DNA from: Aestuariicoccus sp032586235
GTDB taxonomy: Bacteria > Pseudomonadota > Alphaproteobacteria > Rhodobacterales > Rhodobacteraceae
Assembly: GCF_032586235.1 (NCBI RefSeq)
Contig: NZ_JAWHTD010000047.1
Span: forward strand, 1 to 27,604
Direction of reading: 5' to 3'
Length of the DNA: 27,604 nucleotides
The notes beneath the pieces are model-generated. The model ran no database searches and had not been told where the DNA came from. It was given only the letters and a program-made list of their open reading frames with translations. This document shows positions 14,735-23,088 of this stretch, piece by piece. Within the stretch, counting starts at the first letter, position 1, and each line of letters starts with the position of its first letter. Both the position numbers and the translations under genes were made by a program.

Positions 14735-16140
14735 TACATCATCTCCCGTACGTCGGTCAGGTGGCCTGTCACCGCTGCGGCTGCCGCCATTGCGGGGCTC
14801 ATCAGGTGGGTGCGGCCGCCGCGGCCCTGGCGGCCTTCGAAGTTGCGGTTCGACGTGGCCGCGCAGCGCTCGCCTGGGGCGAGCTGGTCGGGGTTCATCG
14901 CCAGGCACATGGAGCAGCCCGCGAGCCGCCATTCGAAACCGGCCTCCTTGAAGATATCCGCCAGCCCTTCTTCCTCGGCCTGGGCCCGGACGAGGCCCGA
15001 TCCGGGCACGACCATGGCGCGCAGGCCTTCCTTGATCTTCTTGCCTTTCAGAATCTCGGCCGCGGCGCGCAGATCCTCGATCCGGCCGTTGGTGCACGAG
15101 CCGATGAAGACCGTGTCGATCTCGATCTCGTTCAGCGGCGTGCCGGGTGTCAGGCCCATGTATTCAAGCGCGCGCTTGGCCGCGCCGACCTTGCCGCCGT
15201 CGAAATCTGTCGGGGCGGGCACGCTGGCGGTGATCGGCAGCACGTCCTCGGGCGAGGTGCCCCAGGTGACGACCGGCGCGATGTCCTCGCCCTTGATCGT
15301 GATGACCTTGTCCCAATGCGCGTCGTCATCGGAATAGAGCGTCTTCCACCACGCCAGCGCCGCCTCCCATTGTGCGCCCTTCGGCGCGTGCGGGCGGCCC
15401 TTGACGTATTCAAAGGTCGTTTCGTCCGGCGCGATCAGGCCTGCGCGGGCACCGCCCTCGATCGCCATGTTGCAGACGGTCATGCGGCCTTCCATCGACA
15501 GATCGCGGATCGCCTCGCCGCAATATTCGATGACATAGCCGGTGCCGCCGGCGGTGCCGGTCTCGCCGATCACCGACAGGGTGATGTCCTTGGCGGTCAC
15601 GCCCGGGCGCAGTTTGCCGGTGATTTCGACCTTCATGTTCTTGGATTTCTTTTGGATCAGCGTCTGGGTGGCCAGCACATGCTCGACCTCAGAGGTGCCG
15701 ATGCCGTGCGCCAGCGCGCCAAAGGCGCCGTGGGTGGCGGTGTGGCTGTCGCCGCAGACCACGGTCATACCCGGCAGGGTCCAGCCCTGTTCCGGGCCTA
15801 CGATATGCACGATGCCCTGGCGGATGTCCGCCACAGGATAGTAATGGATCCCGAAATCCTTGGCGTTCTTGTCCAGCGCCGCGACCTGAATCGCGCTGTC
15901 CTCGGTCATGTTCTTGGGGTCTTCGCGGCCCGGGGTCGTCGGCACGTTGTGGTCGGGCACGGCGATGGTCTTGTCGGGCGCGTGGACCTTGCGGCCCGCC
16001 ATGCGCAGCCCCTCGAAGGCCTGCGGGCTGGTCACCTCGTGCACGAGGTGACGGTCGATATAAAGCAGGCAGGTGCCGTCCTCGGACTCGTGCGCCACAT
16101 GGGCATCCCAGATCTTGTCGTAGAGCGTTTTGGGGGACAT
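14734..16140 (-). CDS. leuC: 3-isopropylmalate dehydratase large subunit
   Basis: Aconitase-family [4Fe-4S] enzyme subunit, partner of LeuD in leucine biosynthesis. The 468-residue protein has MSPKTLYDKIWDAHVAHE at the start, IDRHLVHEVTSPQAFEGL, CGDSHTATHGAFGALAHGIG, IGSCTNGRIEDL (cluster Cys349) and AGCSMCLAMNPDQL (cluster Cys409 and Cys412). All three cluster cysteines are present. AGAGGA/GGGAG lies just before the ATG. Upstream is a leader of about 300 bases with a small frame and GC-rich hairpins, so regulation in the leader is possible. The gene forms an operon with leuD. Confidence 0.98.
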   Translation of the reverse strand: MSPKTLYDKIWDAHVAHESEDGTCLLYIDRHLVHEVTSPQAFEGLRMAGRKVHAPDKTIAVPDHNVPTTPGREDPKNMTEDSAIQVAALDKNAKDFGIHYYPVADIRQGIVHIVGPEQGWTLPGMTVVCGDSHTATHGAFGALAHGIGTSEVEHVLATQTLIQKKSKNMKVEITGKLRPGVTAKDITLSVIGETGTAGGTGYVIEYCGEAIRDLSMEGRMTVCNMAIEGGARAGLIAPDETTFEYVKGRPHAPKGAQWEAALAWWKTLYSDDDAHWDKVITIKGEDIAPVVTWGTSPEDVLPITASVPAPTDFDGGKVGAAKRALEYMGLTPGTPLNEIEIDTVFIGSCTNGRIEDLRAAAEILKGKKIKEGLRAMVVPGSGLVRAQAEEEGLADIFKEAGFEWRLAGCSMCLAMNPDQLAPGERCAATSNRNFEGRQGRGGRTHLMSPAMAAAAAVTGHLTDVREMM

Positions 16141-16202
16141 GCGTCCTCTCCCTTTCGGTTCTTAGCGGAGTGTGGTGTTCAAAGCGGTCTTGTCGGCCGG
16201 CG

Positions 16203-16304
16203 TCACGCCCGGCGCGCGGGTAGTCGCGCGCGGACCGTGGTGGCGGCGCCGAAAAACCGTTCACGCAACCGCGTCCGGTCGCCGAGATCGAAAATCAATG
16301 TCAT
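16203..16304 (-). other. Possible 33-codon leader ORF upstream of leuC
   Basis: On the leuC strand an ATG at 16304 opens a 33-residue frame, MTLIFDLGDRTRLRERF..., that stops 62 bases before leuC. Four of its codons are Leu (TTG, CTC, TTG, CTA), none the CTG favoured by neighbouring genes. A GC-rich inverted repeat follows around 16211-16237. Its Shine-Dalgarno is weak. This could be a leucine-responsive leader or a chance frame. Confidence 0.25.
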
Positions 16305-16456
16305 GCCCGTGCAATTACAGCCTTGCCCGCGTGCTCGCAAGCCTGTGTTGCATGCGCGCCGTCTCGGGCAAAAGACGCGCTCTGCAAAGTTGTCGCATTG
16401 AAAGTGATCCGCCCCGTCCCCTTCTCCGTATTTCCCCGAAACACCCGGAGATCGAG

Positions 16457-16585
16457 ATGCCGTCCGCCCTGAACACCCTGAACCTCGTGCTTATGGCCGT
16501 CCTGCTGGTCGCCGCCATTTCCGTGCATGCAGAGGGCGCGGATCAGATGATCGGTTGGCGGCACGATCTGGTCCAGACGCCCTGA
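16457..16585 (+). CDS. Small single-helix membrane or exported peptide
   Basis: A 42-residue frame beginning MPSALNTLNLVLMAVLLVAA with one hydrophobic segment (about residues 8-24), then HAEGADQMIGWRHDLVQTP. A GGAG lies 6 bases before the ATG, supporting translation. The helix followed by SVHA could be a signal peptide or a membrane anchor. No family is recognised. It stands between the leuC promoter region and the MscS gene on the plus strand, with 59 bases to the latter, so the two may be co-transcribed. Confidence 0.5.
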   Translation: MPSALNTLNLVLMAVLLVAAISVHAEGADQMIGWRHDLVQTP

Positions 16586-16644
16586 CGGCTTGCCACCATG
16601 TCCGGCGGATGCCACGGTAAAGCGCGCGGACAATTGGGCAAGGC

Positions 16645-18000
16645 ATGAACCCCGAAGACACTCAGAACCTGCCGGTAGAAGAGGTGCAGGAGATCGCCGT
16701 CGGCCTTCTGGGTCGCGCCGAGCTCTTCCTCGAAGGCCTGATGCGCCCATGGAACGCCTATCAGGTGGTCATCGCGCTGGCGATTTTCCTGTCCGCGCAC
16801 CTTCTGGCCGCATTCCTGCGTCCGCGTCTGCACGACTGGATGCGCGCCCGCGAAGGCTGGCCGAAATGGCGTATGCGGGTTCTGGTGATCGTCCATCGCC
16901 GGCTTAGGATGATCCTCTTCGTCGTCCTGATCTGGATCGTCGTCCTGGCCATGCGCGAGTTCACCTGGCCGTCGCGAAGCTATCTGCTGGCGGCTATCGC
17001 CAATCTGGCGACGGCCTGGCTTTTCATCGCCTTCGCCACGCGTCTGATTGGCAACCCGCTGTTGCGGGCCGCCGTGCGCTATGGTGCCTGGACCTGGGTC
17101 ACGCTGAGCATCCTCAACCTCACCGACGAGGCGCAGCGCCTGCTCGATTCGCTGGCCATTTCGCTGGGCGACACCCGCCTGTCGCTGTGGCTGGTGGTGC
17201 AGGCGGCGGTCACGCTGGCGGTGCTGATCGCCGCGGCCCGGTTCTTGTCGGCCACCAGCGCCTCGAGCATTCGCCGGAACGAGGACATCAGCCCCTCGAT
17301 GCAGGTGTTGGCGATCAAGCTTTTGCAGGTGCTGCTCTACGGGACCGCCTTCTTCATGGGGCTGCGGCTGACCGGGGTCGATCTGACCGGGCTTGCGGTG
17401 CTGTCGGGGGCCATCGGCGTCGGGCTCGGCTTCGGTTTGCAAAAGGTCGTGTCGAACCTGGTATCCGGGGTGATCATCCTTCTCGACAAGTCGATCAAGC
17501 CCGGCGACGTGATCAGCCTCGGCGACACTTTCGGCTGGATCAACAGCCTGGGCGCGCGCTATGTCAGCGTGGTCACGCGGGACGGCAAGGAATACCTGAT
17601 CCCGAACGAGGATCTGATCACCGGGCAGGTGGTGAACTGGTCGCATTCCAACGAATTCGTGCGGCTCGATATCTATTTCGGCACGGCCTATGACGACGAT
17701 CCCCACAGGGTGCGCAAGATCGCCATCGAGGCGGCCAAAGGCTGCGACCGGGTGCTGAGCTTCAAGCCGCCGGTCTGCCACATCGTCGGCTTCGGCGACA
17801 GCAGCGTCGATTACATCCTGCGGTTCTGGATCAGCGATCCCACGGGCGGGCTGACCAACATCCGGGGCAACGTCTATCTGGCGCTCTGGGATGCGTTCCA
17901 GGAACACGGCATCTCGATCCCGTTCCCCCAGCGCGAGGTCAGGATGCTGGAAGGCTCGACGTTGAAGACCGAAACGTCGGGTGACGTGGCGGCGGACTGA
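16645..18000 (+). CDS. Mechanosensitive ion channel, MscS family (large type)
   Basis: Inner-membrane channel that opens under membrane tension to release solutes on osmotic downshock. The 451-residue protein is longer than E. coli MscS (286), with extra N-terminal helices (about 40-60, 88-105, 115-135 and 178-200). The pore helix and beta-domain entry are clear: LTGLAVLSGAIGVGLGFGLQ, KVVSNLVSGVIILLDKSIKPGD, ARYVSVVTRDGKEYLIPNED and VVNWSHSNEFVRL. The C-terminal domain ends with ISIPFPQREVRML, the common MscS ending. GGGCAAGG lies just before the ATG. It is convergent with the ZntB-like gene. Confidence 0.93.
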   Translation: MNPEDTQNLPVEEVQEIAVGLLGRAELFLEGLMRPWNAYQVVIALAIFLSAHLLAAFLRPRLHDWMRAREGWPKWRMRVLVIVHRRLRMILFVVLIWIVVLAMREFTWPSRSYLLAAIANLATAWLFIAFATRLIGNPLLRAAVRYGAWTWVTLSILNLTDEAQRLLDSLAISLGDTRLSLWLVVQAAVTLAVLIAAARFLSATSASSIRRNEDISPSMQVLAIKLLQVLLYGTAFFMGLRLTGVDLTGLAVLSGAIGVGLGFGLQKVVSNLVSGVIILLDKSIKPGDVISLGDTFGWINSLGARYVSVVTRDGKEYLIPNEDLITGQVVNWSHSNEFVRLDIYFGTAYDDDPHRVRKIAIEAAKGCDRVLSFKPPVCHIVGFGDSSVDYILRFWISDPTGGLTNIRGNVYLALWDAFQEHGISIPFPQREVRMLEGSTLKTETSGDVAAD

Positions 18001-18192
18001 GGCCGGTGGTTCTGTTGCCCCAGTCGCGGAATCAAGGGCGAAGCCCGCCGCTCTGGCAAGCGTGAGCACCCCGATCATTTGATGCAATGACTGGGCCGCG
18101 ATAAAGCGATCAGACCCGATGTTGCAGCGCCACCCCACGGGCAGGCGCCGGTCGCGGCTTGTCATACGCTGGGCCGAGGCAAACAAAACCCC

Positions 18193-19170
18193 TCAGCGAA
18201 AGAGCCCCATCCGGCGGAACCACAGCAACAACCCCAGCCCGATCACCACCAGCCCGCCGCAGACCGCGGCGAAGCCCCAGGGGCTGGCCGTGCCGGGGAT
18301 GCCGCCGACGTTCATACCCAACAGCCCGGTCACCAGACCCAGCGGCAGAAAGATCGACGCGACCACCGACAGGACCAGCATCCGCTGGTTCATCCGCTCG
18401 GCCCGCATGTCCATGATCTGATCGTGCACCACCTGCGCCCGGTCGCGGATCGCGTCCAGCTCTTCGCCAAAGCGCAGCACCCGTTCGGCGGCTTCGCGAA
18501 TGTGGATGCGGTCGCGGTCGGTCAGCCAGGGCAGGTCCTCGATTTCGAGCGTGGTCAGCGCGTCGCGCTGCGGCACAAAGTACCGCCGCAACACGATGGC
18601 CGTGCGCCGCAGATCGGCCAGTTCGGACCTGATCACGTCGCCCTCGGGGTCGAGAATGGCCTCTTCCAGATCGTCGATGCGCGCGTTCAGCTCGGCCACC
18701 GACGGTTCGGCCCGGTCGGCCAGACGCAGCGCCAGCTTGGCCACCAGATCGCCCGGCGACACCGGCGCCTGCCCGCGCTCGAAGGCCGCCACCATGTCGG
18801 TCATGGCCTGAAGCGGCCTCCCCCAGACGCCGATCACCCGATGCGGATCGAGCCAGAGCCGGACCGAGATCATGTCCTCGGGCTCGGCCCCCGGGTTCAG
18901 GTTCACACCGCGCAGGTTCAGATAGACCCCCTCGCCATGCAGGGTGCAGCGCGGGCGGGTCTCGTCGGCCATCAGCGCCTCGATCACCACCGGTTCCAGC
19001 CCCCAGCGTTCCAGCTCTGCCCAGGTGTCGGCATCGCCGCGCGACAGATGACCCCAGACGAACCCGCCGCCCGTCCCGGGCAAGGCGCCGCCGGTCAGCG
19101 CGTCGGCGGACACCGCCCGCGCGCCGCCGCGTCCGTCGAGAAGATAGGTTGTCGTCCCGCTTTCGCTCAT
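18193..19170 (-). CDS. zntB: CorA-family transporter, ZntB type (zinc)
   Basis: Inner-membrane divalent-cation transporter of 325 residues. A cytoplasmic alpha/beta N-domain (FVWGHLSRGD...) is followed by long helices (about 155-260), and two transmembrane helices at the C-terminus flank the signature GMNVGGIPG (GMN at 285-287). The GxNxGGxPG variant is typical of ZntB rather than the magnesium CorA (GMNFxxMPE), so zinc transport is the preferred call. The very end RRMGLFR is a short cytoplasmic tail. The gene stands alone, convergent with MscS. ZntB was first described as an efflux system and later as proton-coupled uptake, so direction is left open. Confidence 0.88.
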   Translation of the reverse strand: MSESGTTTYLLDGRGGARAVSADALTGGALPGTGGGFVWGHLSRGDADTWAELERWGLEPVVIEALMADETRPRCTLHGEGVYLNLRGVNLNPGAEPEDMISVRLWLDPHRVIGVWGRPLQAMTDMVAAFERGQAPVSPGDLVAKLALRLADRAEPSVAELNARIDDLEEAILDPEGDVIRSELADLRRTAIVLRRYFVPQRDALTTLEIEDLPWLTDRDRIHIREAAERVLRFGEELDAIRDRAQVVHDQIMDMRAERMNQRMLVLSVVASIFLPLGLVTGLLGMNVGGIPGTASPWGFAAVCGGLVVIGLGLLLWFRRMGLFR

Positions 19171-19241
19171 ATCCCCGCCACGCGCCTTGCGATGCCGTCT
19201 AACCTGACCGTTTCAGGCCACTCGCGGCAAGCGCCAAGGTG

Positions 19242-20279
19242 TCACGTCCAGTCCAGCACGACCTTGCCGCTCTGCCCGGACCGCATCGTCTCGAACGCCT
19301 CGACATAATCGCTGACCGGAAAGCGGTGGGTGATCACCCCGCGCACGTCCAGCCCGTTCTCCAGCATCGCGATCATCTTGTACCAGGTCTCGAAGATCTC
19401 GCGCCCGTAGACCCCCTTGAGGGTGATCGCCTTGAAGACGATCCGGCTCCAGTCCACCGGGCTCTTGCCGGGCGGGATGCCCAGCAGGGCGATGCGCCCG
19501 CCCATCACAAGGTTCTCGACCATCTGATCGAGCGCCGCCTGACTGCCCGACATCTCGAGGCCCACGTCGAAGCCTTCTTTCATCCGCAGCGCGCCCTCGA
19601 CCTCGCGCAGGTCCTGCTGCGCCACGTTCACCGGCACCACGTCCGTGACCCGCGCCGCAAGGTCCAGCCGGTCCTGATTCACATCGGTGATCACCACATG
19701 CCGCGCGCCGACATGGCGCGCCACCGCCGCGGCCATGATCCCGATCGGCCCCGCGCCGGTGATCAGCACATCCTCGCCCACCAGATCAAAGCTCAGCGCG
19801 GTGTGTACCGCGTTGCCCAGCGGGTCGAGGATCGCGCCGATCTCGTCGTCGATGGCGTCGGGCAGGGGCACCACGTTGAAGGCGGGCAGCCGCAGGTATT
19901 CGGCAAATGCCCCGGGCTCGTTCACCCCGATCCCCCGCGTCTGCGGGTCGAGGTGGAACTTGCCCGCGCGGCTCTGCCGGCTCTTCTTGCCGATCAGATG
20001 CCCCTCGCCGGAACAGCGCTGACCGATCTCGAGCCCTTCGACATTGCGGCCCATATCCACGATCTCGCCGGCGAATTCATGGCCGGTGATCAGCGGCACG
20101 GGCACCGTGCGCTGGGCCCAGTCGTCCCAGTTCCAGATATGCACGTCGGTGCCGCAGATGCCGGTCTTGCGGATGCGGATCAGCACGTCGTCCGGCCCGA
20201 TCTCGGGCACCGGGGCGCGTTCCATCCACAGCCCGACCTCGGGTTTCGCTTTCACAAGCGCGGTCATGTCGTTGCGCAT
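19242..20279 (-). CDS. tdh: L-threonine 3-dehydrogenase
   Basis: Medium-chain dehydrogenase that oxidises L-threonine with NAD to 2-amino-3-ketobutyrate, the substrate of Kbl. The 345 residues follow Tdh closely: TGICGTDVHIWNWDDWAQRT with catalytic-zinc Cys42, GHEFAGE (His67, Glu68), DPLGNAVHTALSFDLVGEDV, GAGPIGIMAAAVARHVGARH, YGREIFETWYKM and ITHRF. The four structural-zinc cysteines of E. coli Tdh are all absent: in the segment GHLIGKKSRQSRAGKFHLDP (93-112) they are replaced by Gly, Ser, Ser and Asp. The ATG at 20279 was chosen because it overlaps the upstream TGA (TGATG) with GGGAGGA 6 bases before it. Third gene of the kbl operon. Confidence 0.95.
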   Translation of the reverse strand: MRNDMTALVKAKPEVGLWMERAPVPEIGPDDVLIRIRKTGICGTDVHIWNWDDWAQRTVPVPLITGHEFAGEIVDMGRNVEGLEIGQRCSGEGHLIGKKSRQSRAGKFHLDPQTRGIGVNEPGAFAEYLRLPAFNVVPLPDAIDDEIGAILDPLGNAVHTALSFDLVGEDVLITGAGPIGIMAAAVARHVGARHVVITDVNQDRLDLAARVTDVVPVNVAQQDLREVEGALRMKEGFDVGLEMSGSQAALDQMVENLVMGGRIALLGIPPGKSPVDWSRIVFKAITLKGVYGREIFETWYKMIAMLENGLDVRGVITHRFPVSDYVEAFETMRSGQSGKVVLDWT

Positions 20280-21235
20280 CACGCGTCCTCCCATAGATCG
20301 GTCGATAGATATTTCAGCCCGCTGTCGCAGATCACGATGGCCAATGTGCCGCCGCGTTCGAGGCCCTGCAAAAGCTGCACGGCCCCCGCCAGGTTGGCCC
20401 CGGCGGAAAAGCCGCCGAAGATGCCTTCGCGCCGCGCCAGCAGCCGTGCCATGTCACGCGCCGCATCGCCGCTGACGGTCAGATGCCCGGCCAGGGGAAC
20501 GTCGGCCAGATGCGCCAGGTCGCCCATGGCATAGCCGCCGCCCTGGATCGGATGATCGGGCGCTGTGACGGTCGCGCCCGCCAGCGCCGCCGCGCCTTCG
20601 GGCTCGACCGCGTAGCAGCGCACGCCGTGCGGCGTCAGCGCTCGGGCCACGCCTGCCAGCGTGCCGCCCGATCCGACGAAATCGCAGAACGCCGTCACCG
20701 TGCCGCCGGATTGGTCCCAGATCTCCGGCCCGGTGCCGTTCTCATGCGCCTGCGGGTTGCCAGGATGGGCGAATTGATCGGCGCGGAAGGCGCCGCGCGC
20801 GGCGCAGATCCGCTGTGCCTCGGCCTCGACGGCGGCCAGATCGGCGCCGCTCACCTGCCCGGGGCGGGGCGCGCCAACCTGCGGCACCAGCACCACCTCG
20901 GCCCTCAGCGCGCGCATCATCCGCGCGCGTTCGGCGGAATTGCCCGCCGACATGACGGCAACGAACGGATGCCCCAGCACGCCGCAGACAATCGCCAGCC
21001 CGGTGCCCATGTTGCCCGAGGTCAGTTCGACCACCGTTTGCCCCGGGGCCAGCGCGCTGCTCTGGCGCGCGGCCTCGACGATGGCGCGGGCGGCACGGTC
21101 CTTCTTGGAAAAGCCGGGCAGCATATAGTCCAGCTTGGCCAGGATCCGCCCCTCCAGCCCGAGCGCATCGGTCAGACGGTCAAGCGCAACCAGAGGCGTG
21201 CCGCCGATGGCGTCGATGACCGAAGGCAGGATCAT
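20279..21235 (-). CDS. PLP-dependent enzyme, cysteine-synthase fold (function unassigned)
   Basis: Fold-type II PLP enzyme of 318 residues, related to CysK/CysM. Visible are IGGTPLVALDRL, the PLP lysine region PGFSKKDRAARAI (Lys45), TSGNMGTGLAIVCGVLGHPF (72 on), the phosphate loop GSGGTLAGVARAL and the terminal CDSGLKYLS with the pyridine-contact Ser. The CysK substrate loop TSGNTG is changed to TSGNMG and the lysine motif SVKDR to FSKKDR, so cysteine synthesis is doubtful. It starts with an ATGA overlap after kbl and ends with a TGATG overlap before tdh, so it belongs to the threonine-degradation operon. A deaminase, lyase or beta-replacement enzyme acting on threonine, serine or a side product would fit, but this is inference. 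Confidence 0.87.
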   Translation of the reverse strand: MILPSVIDAIGGTPLVALDRLTDALGLEGRILAKLDYMLPGFSKKDRAARAIVEAARQSSALAPGQTVVELTSGNMGTGLAIVCGVLGHPFVAVMSAGNSAERARMMRALRAEVVLVPQVGAPRPGQVSGADLAAVEAEAQRICAARGAFRADQFAHPGNPQAHENGTGPEIWDQSGGTVTAFCDFVGSGGTLAGVARALTPHGVRCYAVEPEGAAALAGATVTAPDHPIQGGGYAMGDLAHLADVPLAGHLTVSGDAARDMARLLARREGIFGGFSAGANLAGAVQLLQGLERGGTLAIVICDSGLKYLSTDLWEDA

Positions 21236-22419
21236 CCGATCACTCCAATCCGCTTTCCCGCGGTTTCAAAGGCCGCCAGCGCCCGGTCCAGATCCGCCCG
21301 CGTCAGCGCGGCGTTCATCTGGGTGCGGATGCGGGCGCGGCCCTTGGGCACCACGGGGTAGAAGAAGCCCGACACATAGACGCCCTCATCGTAAAGCGCC
21401 GCCGCCATGTCCTGCGCCAGCCGCGCCTCGCCCAGCATCACCGGCACGATGGGGTGCTCGCCGGGCAAGAGGTCGAAACCGAGGTCGCTCAGCCCCTCGC
21501 GCCAATAGGCGGTGTTGGCATGCAGCGCCGCGCGCAGATCGTCGCCGGCGCTGACCATCTCCAGCACTTCGATCCCGGCCGCGACCACTGCGGGCGGCAG
21601 CGCGTTCGAGAACAGATAGGGTCGCGCCCGCTGCCGCAGCAGGTCGATCACGGGCTGTGGCCCGGCGATATAGCCGCCGATCGCCCCGCCAAGCGCCTTG
21701 CCCAGCGTGCCGGTCAGAATATCGACGCGGACGCCGTGATGCGCGGGGGTCCCGGCCCCCTTCGGCCCCATGATCCCAGTGGCGTGGCAATCGTCGACCA
21801 TGGTCAGCGCGTCGTATTTCTGCGCCAGCGCGGTGATCTCGGGCAGCGGCGCAAGATAGCCGTCCATGGAAAACACGCCGTCGGTGGCGATCATGATATG
21901 CCGCGCCCCGTCGGCGCGCGCCGCTTTCAGCTGCGTTCCCAGATCGTCCATGTCGGCATTGGCGTAACGATACCGTTTCGCCTTGCAGAGCCGCACCCCG
22001 TCGATGATCGACGCATGGTTCAGTGCATCGCTGACGATGGCGTCCTCGGGGCCCAGCAGCGGCTCGAACACCGCCGCGTTGGCGTCGAAACAGGCCGCAA
22101 AGAGGATCGCGTCGTCGGTGCCGAGAAAGTTGGCCAGCGCCTGTTCCAGCCGCAGATGCAGATCCTGCGTGCCGCAGATGAACCGCACCGACGCCATGCC
22201 AAAGCCGCGCGTCGCCATGGCACCCTGCGCCGCCGCGATCAGGCGGGGATGATTGGCCAGACCCAGATAGTTGTTGGCGCAGAGGTTCAGCATGTCGCGC
22301 CCGCCGACATTAATATGCGCCCCTTGGGCCGAATCGAGCGGCCGTTCGATCTTGGTCAGCCCGTCCGCTTCGATCTGGGCGAGCGTGTTGGTGATCTGGG
22401 TCAGGAAAGCCTGGGTCAT
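21232..22419 (-). CDS. kbl: Glycine C-acetyltransferase (2-amino-3-ketobutyrate CoA ligase)
   Basis: PLP enzyme of the alpha-oxoamine synthase family that splits 2-amino-3-ketobutyrate with CoA into glycine and acetyl-CoA, completing threonine breakdown with Tdh. The 395-residue protein has NLCANNYLGLANHPRLI, GFGMASVRFICGTQDLH, the PLP-contact VDDCHATG (Asp210, His212) and the Schiff-base lysine in LTGTLGKALGGA (Lys241). Normal length. GGAGG lies 5 bases before the ATG. It is the first gene of the kbl-PLP enzyme-tdh operon, with a palindrome 59-72 bases upstream that also occurs at the start of the XRE regulator. Confidence 0.97.
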   Translation of the reverse strand: MTQAFLTQITNTLAQIEADGLTKIERPLDSAQGAHINVGGRDMLNLCANNYLGLANHPRLIAAAQGAMATRGFGMASVRFICGTQDLHLRLEQALANFLGTDDAILFAACFDANAAVFEPLLGPEDAIVSDALNHASIIDGVRLCKAKRYRYANADMDDLGTQLKAARADGARHIMIATDGVFSMDGYLAPLPEITALAQKYDALTMVDDCHATGIMGPKGAGTPAHHGVRVDILTGTLGKALGGAIGGYIAGPQPVIDLLRQRARPYLFSNALPPAVVAAGIEVLEMVSAGDDLRAALHANTAYWREGLSDLGFDLLPGEHPIVPVMLGEARLAQDMAAALYDEGVYVSGFFYPVVPKGRARIRTQMNAALTRADLDRALAAFETAGKRIGVIG

Positions 22420-22477
22420 GTCATCCTCCGAGTCGCGGTAATTCTAACATAGCGGATCAATGTCCAATATAGAAAAA

Positions 22478-22491
22478 TCCGCCATGACGGA
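22478..22491. promoter_or_regulatory. Palindromic operator candidate upstream of kbl
   Basis: TCCGCCATGACGGA, followed by AAA, is a near-perfect palindrome (one mismatched pair) about 60 bases before the kbl start. The same motif with one change (TCCGTCATGACGGA, again followed by AAA) occurs at 23081-23094. A promoter-like TATATT and TTGGAC lie within the next 30 bases toward kbl, so a bound protein would sit on or next to the promoter. Confidence 0.65.
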
Positions 22492-22524
22492 AAATTTCCT
22501 GTATAACGCCGAAAGCCCGCGGCC

Positions 22525-23088
22525 TCAGGCGTCCTGCACCACCAGAAAGGCCCGCGCCGGCAGGTCGAGTGCCCGCAGTGCATGGGCCACATCCGCCGGA
22601 TAGCGCGCGGTGTCGCCTGCGGCGATGACCTCGACCCGGTCCCCGGCGGTCACTTCGATCCGCCCGTCGATCACCGTCAGATGCTCGCGCGCCCCCTTGG
22701 TGTGGGGCTCGCTGATCAGTGATCCGCCGGTGCCGAGGCTGAGGTCATACACCTCGTGCCGTCCGGCTTCCTCGGGCGGCGACAGGATCCTCAGACGGCA
22801 CCGGTTGCCGCGATTGTCGATGGTCGGTGTGTCCTTGGCGCGCAGCACCTCGATCCCCGGCCCGCCCTGCGTATCCAGCAATCCGGCGAAATCCACCTGT
22901 AGCGCCCGGGTCAGGTTCCACAGCGTCGCGATGGTGGGCGAGGATTCGCCGCGTTCGATCTGGCTGACCATACTGCGCGACACGCCCGACAGCTTGGCCA
23001 CCGCATCCAGCGACAGCCCCTGCGCGCGCCGCGCCTCTTTCAGGCGGGCGGGAAGGCGTTTCAGGATATCGTCGGCGTCCTCCGTCAT
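22525..23088 (-). CDS. XRE-family regulator with C-terminal cupin domain
   Basis: DNA-binding regulator of 187 residues. The N-terminal helix-turn-helix (about 12-67) reads LKEARRAQGLSLDAVAKLSG, VSRSMVSQIERGESSPTIAT, LWNLTRALQVDFAGLL. The cupin (about 110-185) includes SEPHTKGAREHLTVIDGRIE, AGDTARYPADVAHALRAL. Such proteins usually sense a small metabolite through the cupin. The ATG at 23088 is preferred over an upstream frame start because MTEDADDILKRLPARL precedes the helix-turn-helix at the normal distance; it has no good Shine-Dalgarno. It lies directly upstream of the kbl operon, same strand, 105 bases apart, and a shared palindrome marks both starts. It probably regulates itself and threonine degradation (inference). 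Confidence 0.88.
   Translation of the reverse strand: MTEDADDILKRLPARLKEARRAQGLSLDAVAKLSGVSRSMVSQIERGESSPTIATLWNLTRALQVDFAGLLDTQGGPGIEVLRAKDTPTIDNRGNRCRLRILSPPEEAGRHEVYDLSLGTGGSLISEPHTKGAREHLTVIDGRIEVTAGDRVEVIAAGDTARYPADVAHALRALDLPARAFLVVQDA

Noticed and set aside
14735..15097. Upstream extension of leuD to 322 residues
   Set aside because: The extension overlaps leuC in another frame; LeuD is about 200 residues and the TAATG overlap marks its start.
14761..16401. Long plus-strand frame (546 codons) opposite leuC
   Set aside because: Shadow of leuC in GC-rich DNA; Arg/Gly/His/Ala-rich composition with no family motif, while the opposite strand encodes a textbook LeuC.
16543..18186. Long minus-strand frame (547 codons) opposite the MscS gene
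   Set aside because: Shadow frame with Asp/Gln/His/Arg-rich, low-complexity composition; the plus strand has clear MscS motifs.
22440..22475. Defined sigma-70 promoter for kbl
   Set aside because: TTGGAC and several -10-like hexamers are present, but no pair has the standard 16-18 base spacing, so no exact promoter is claimed.
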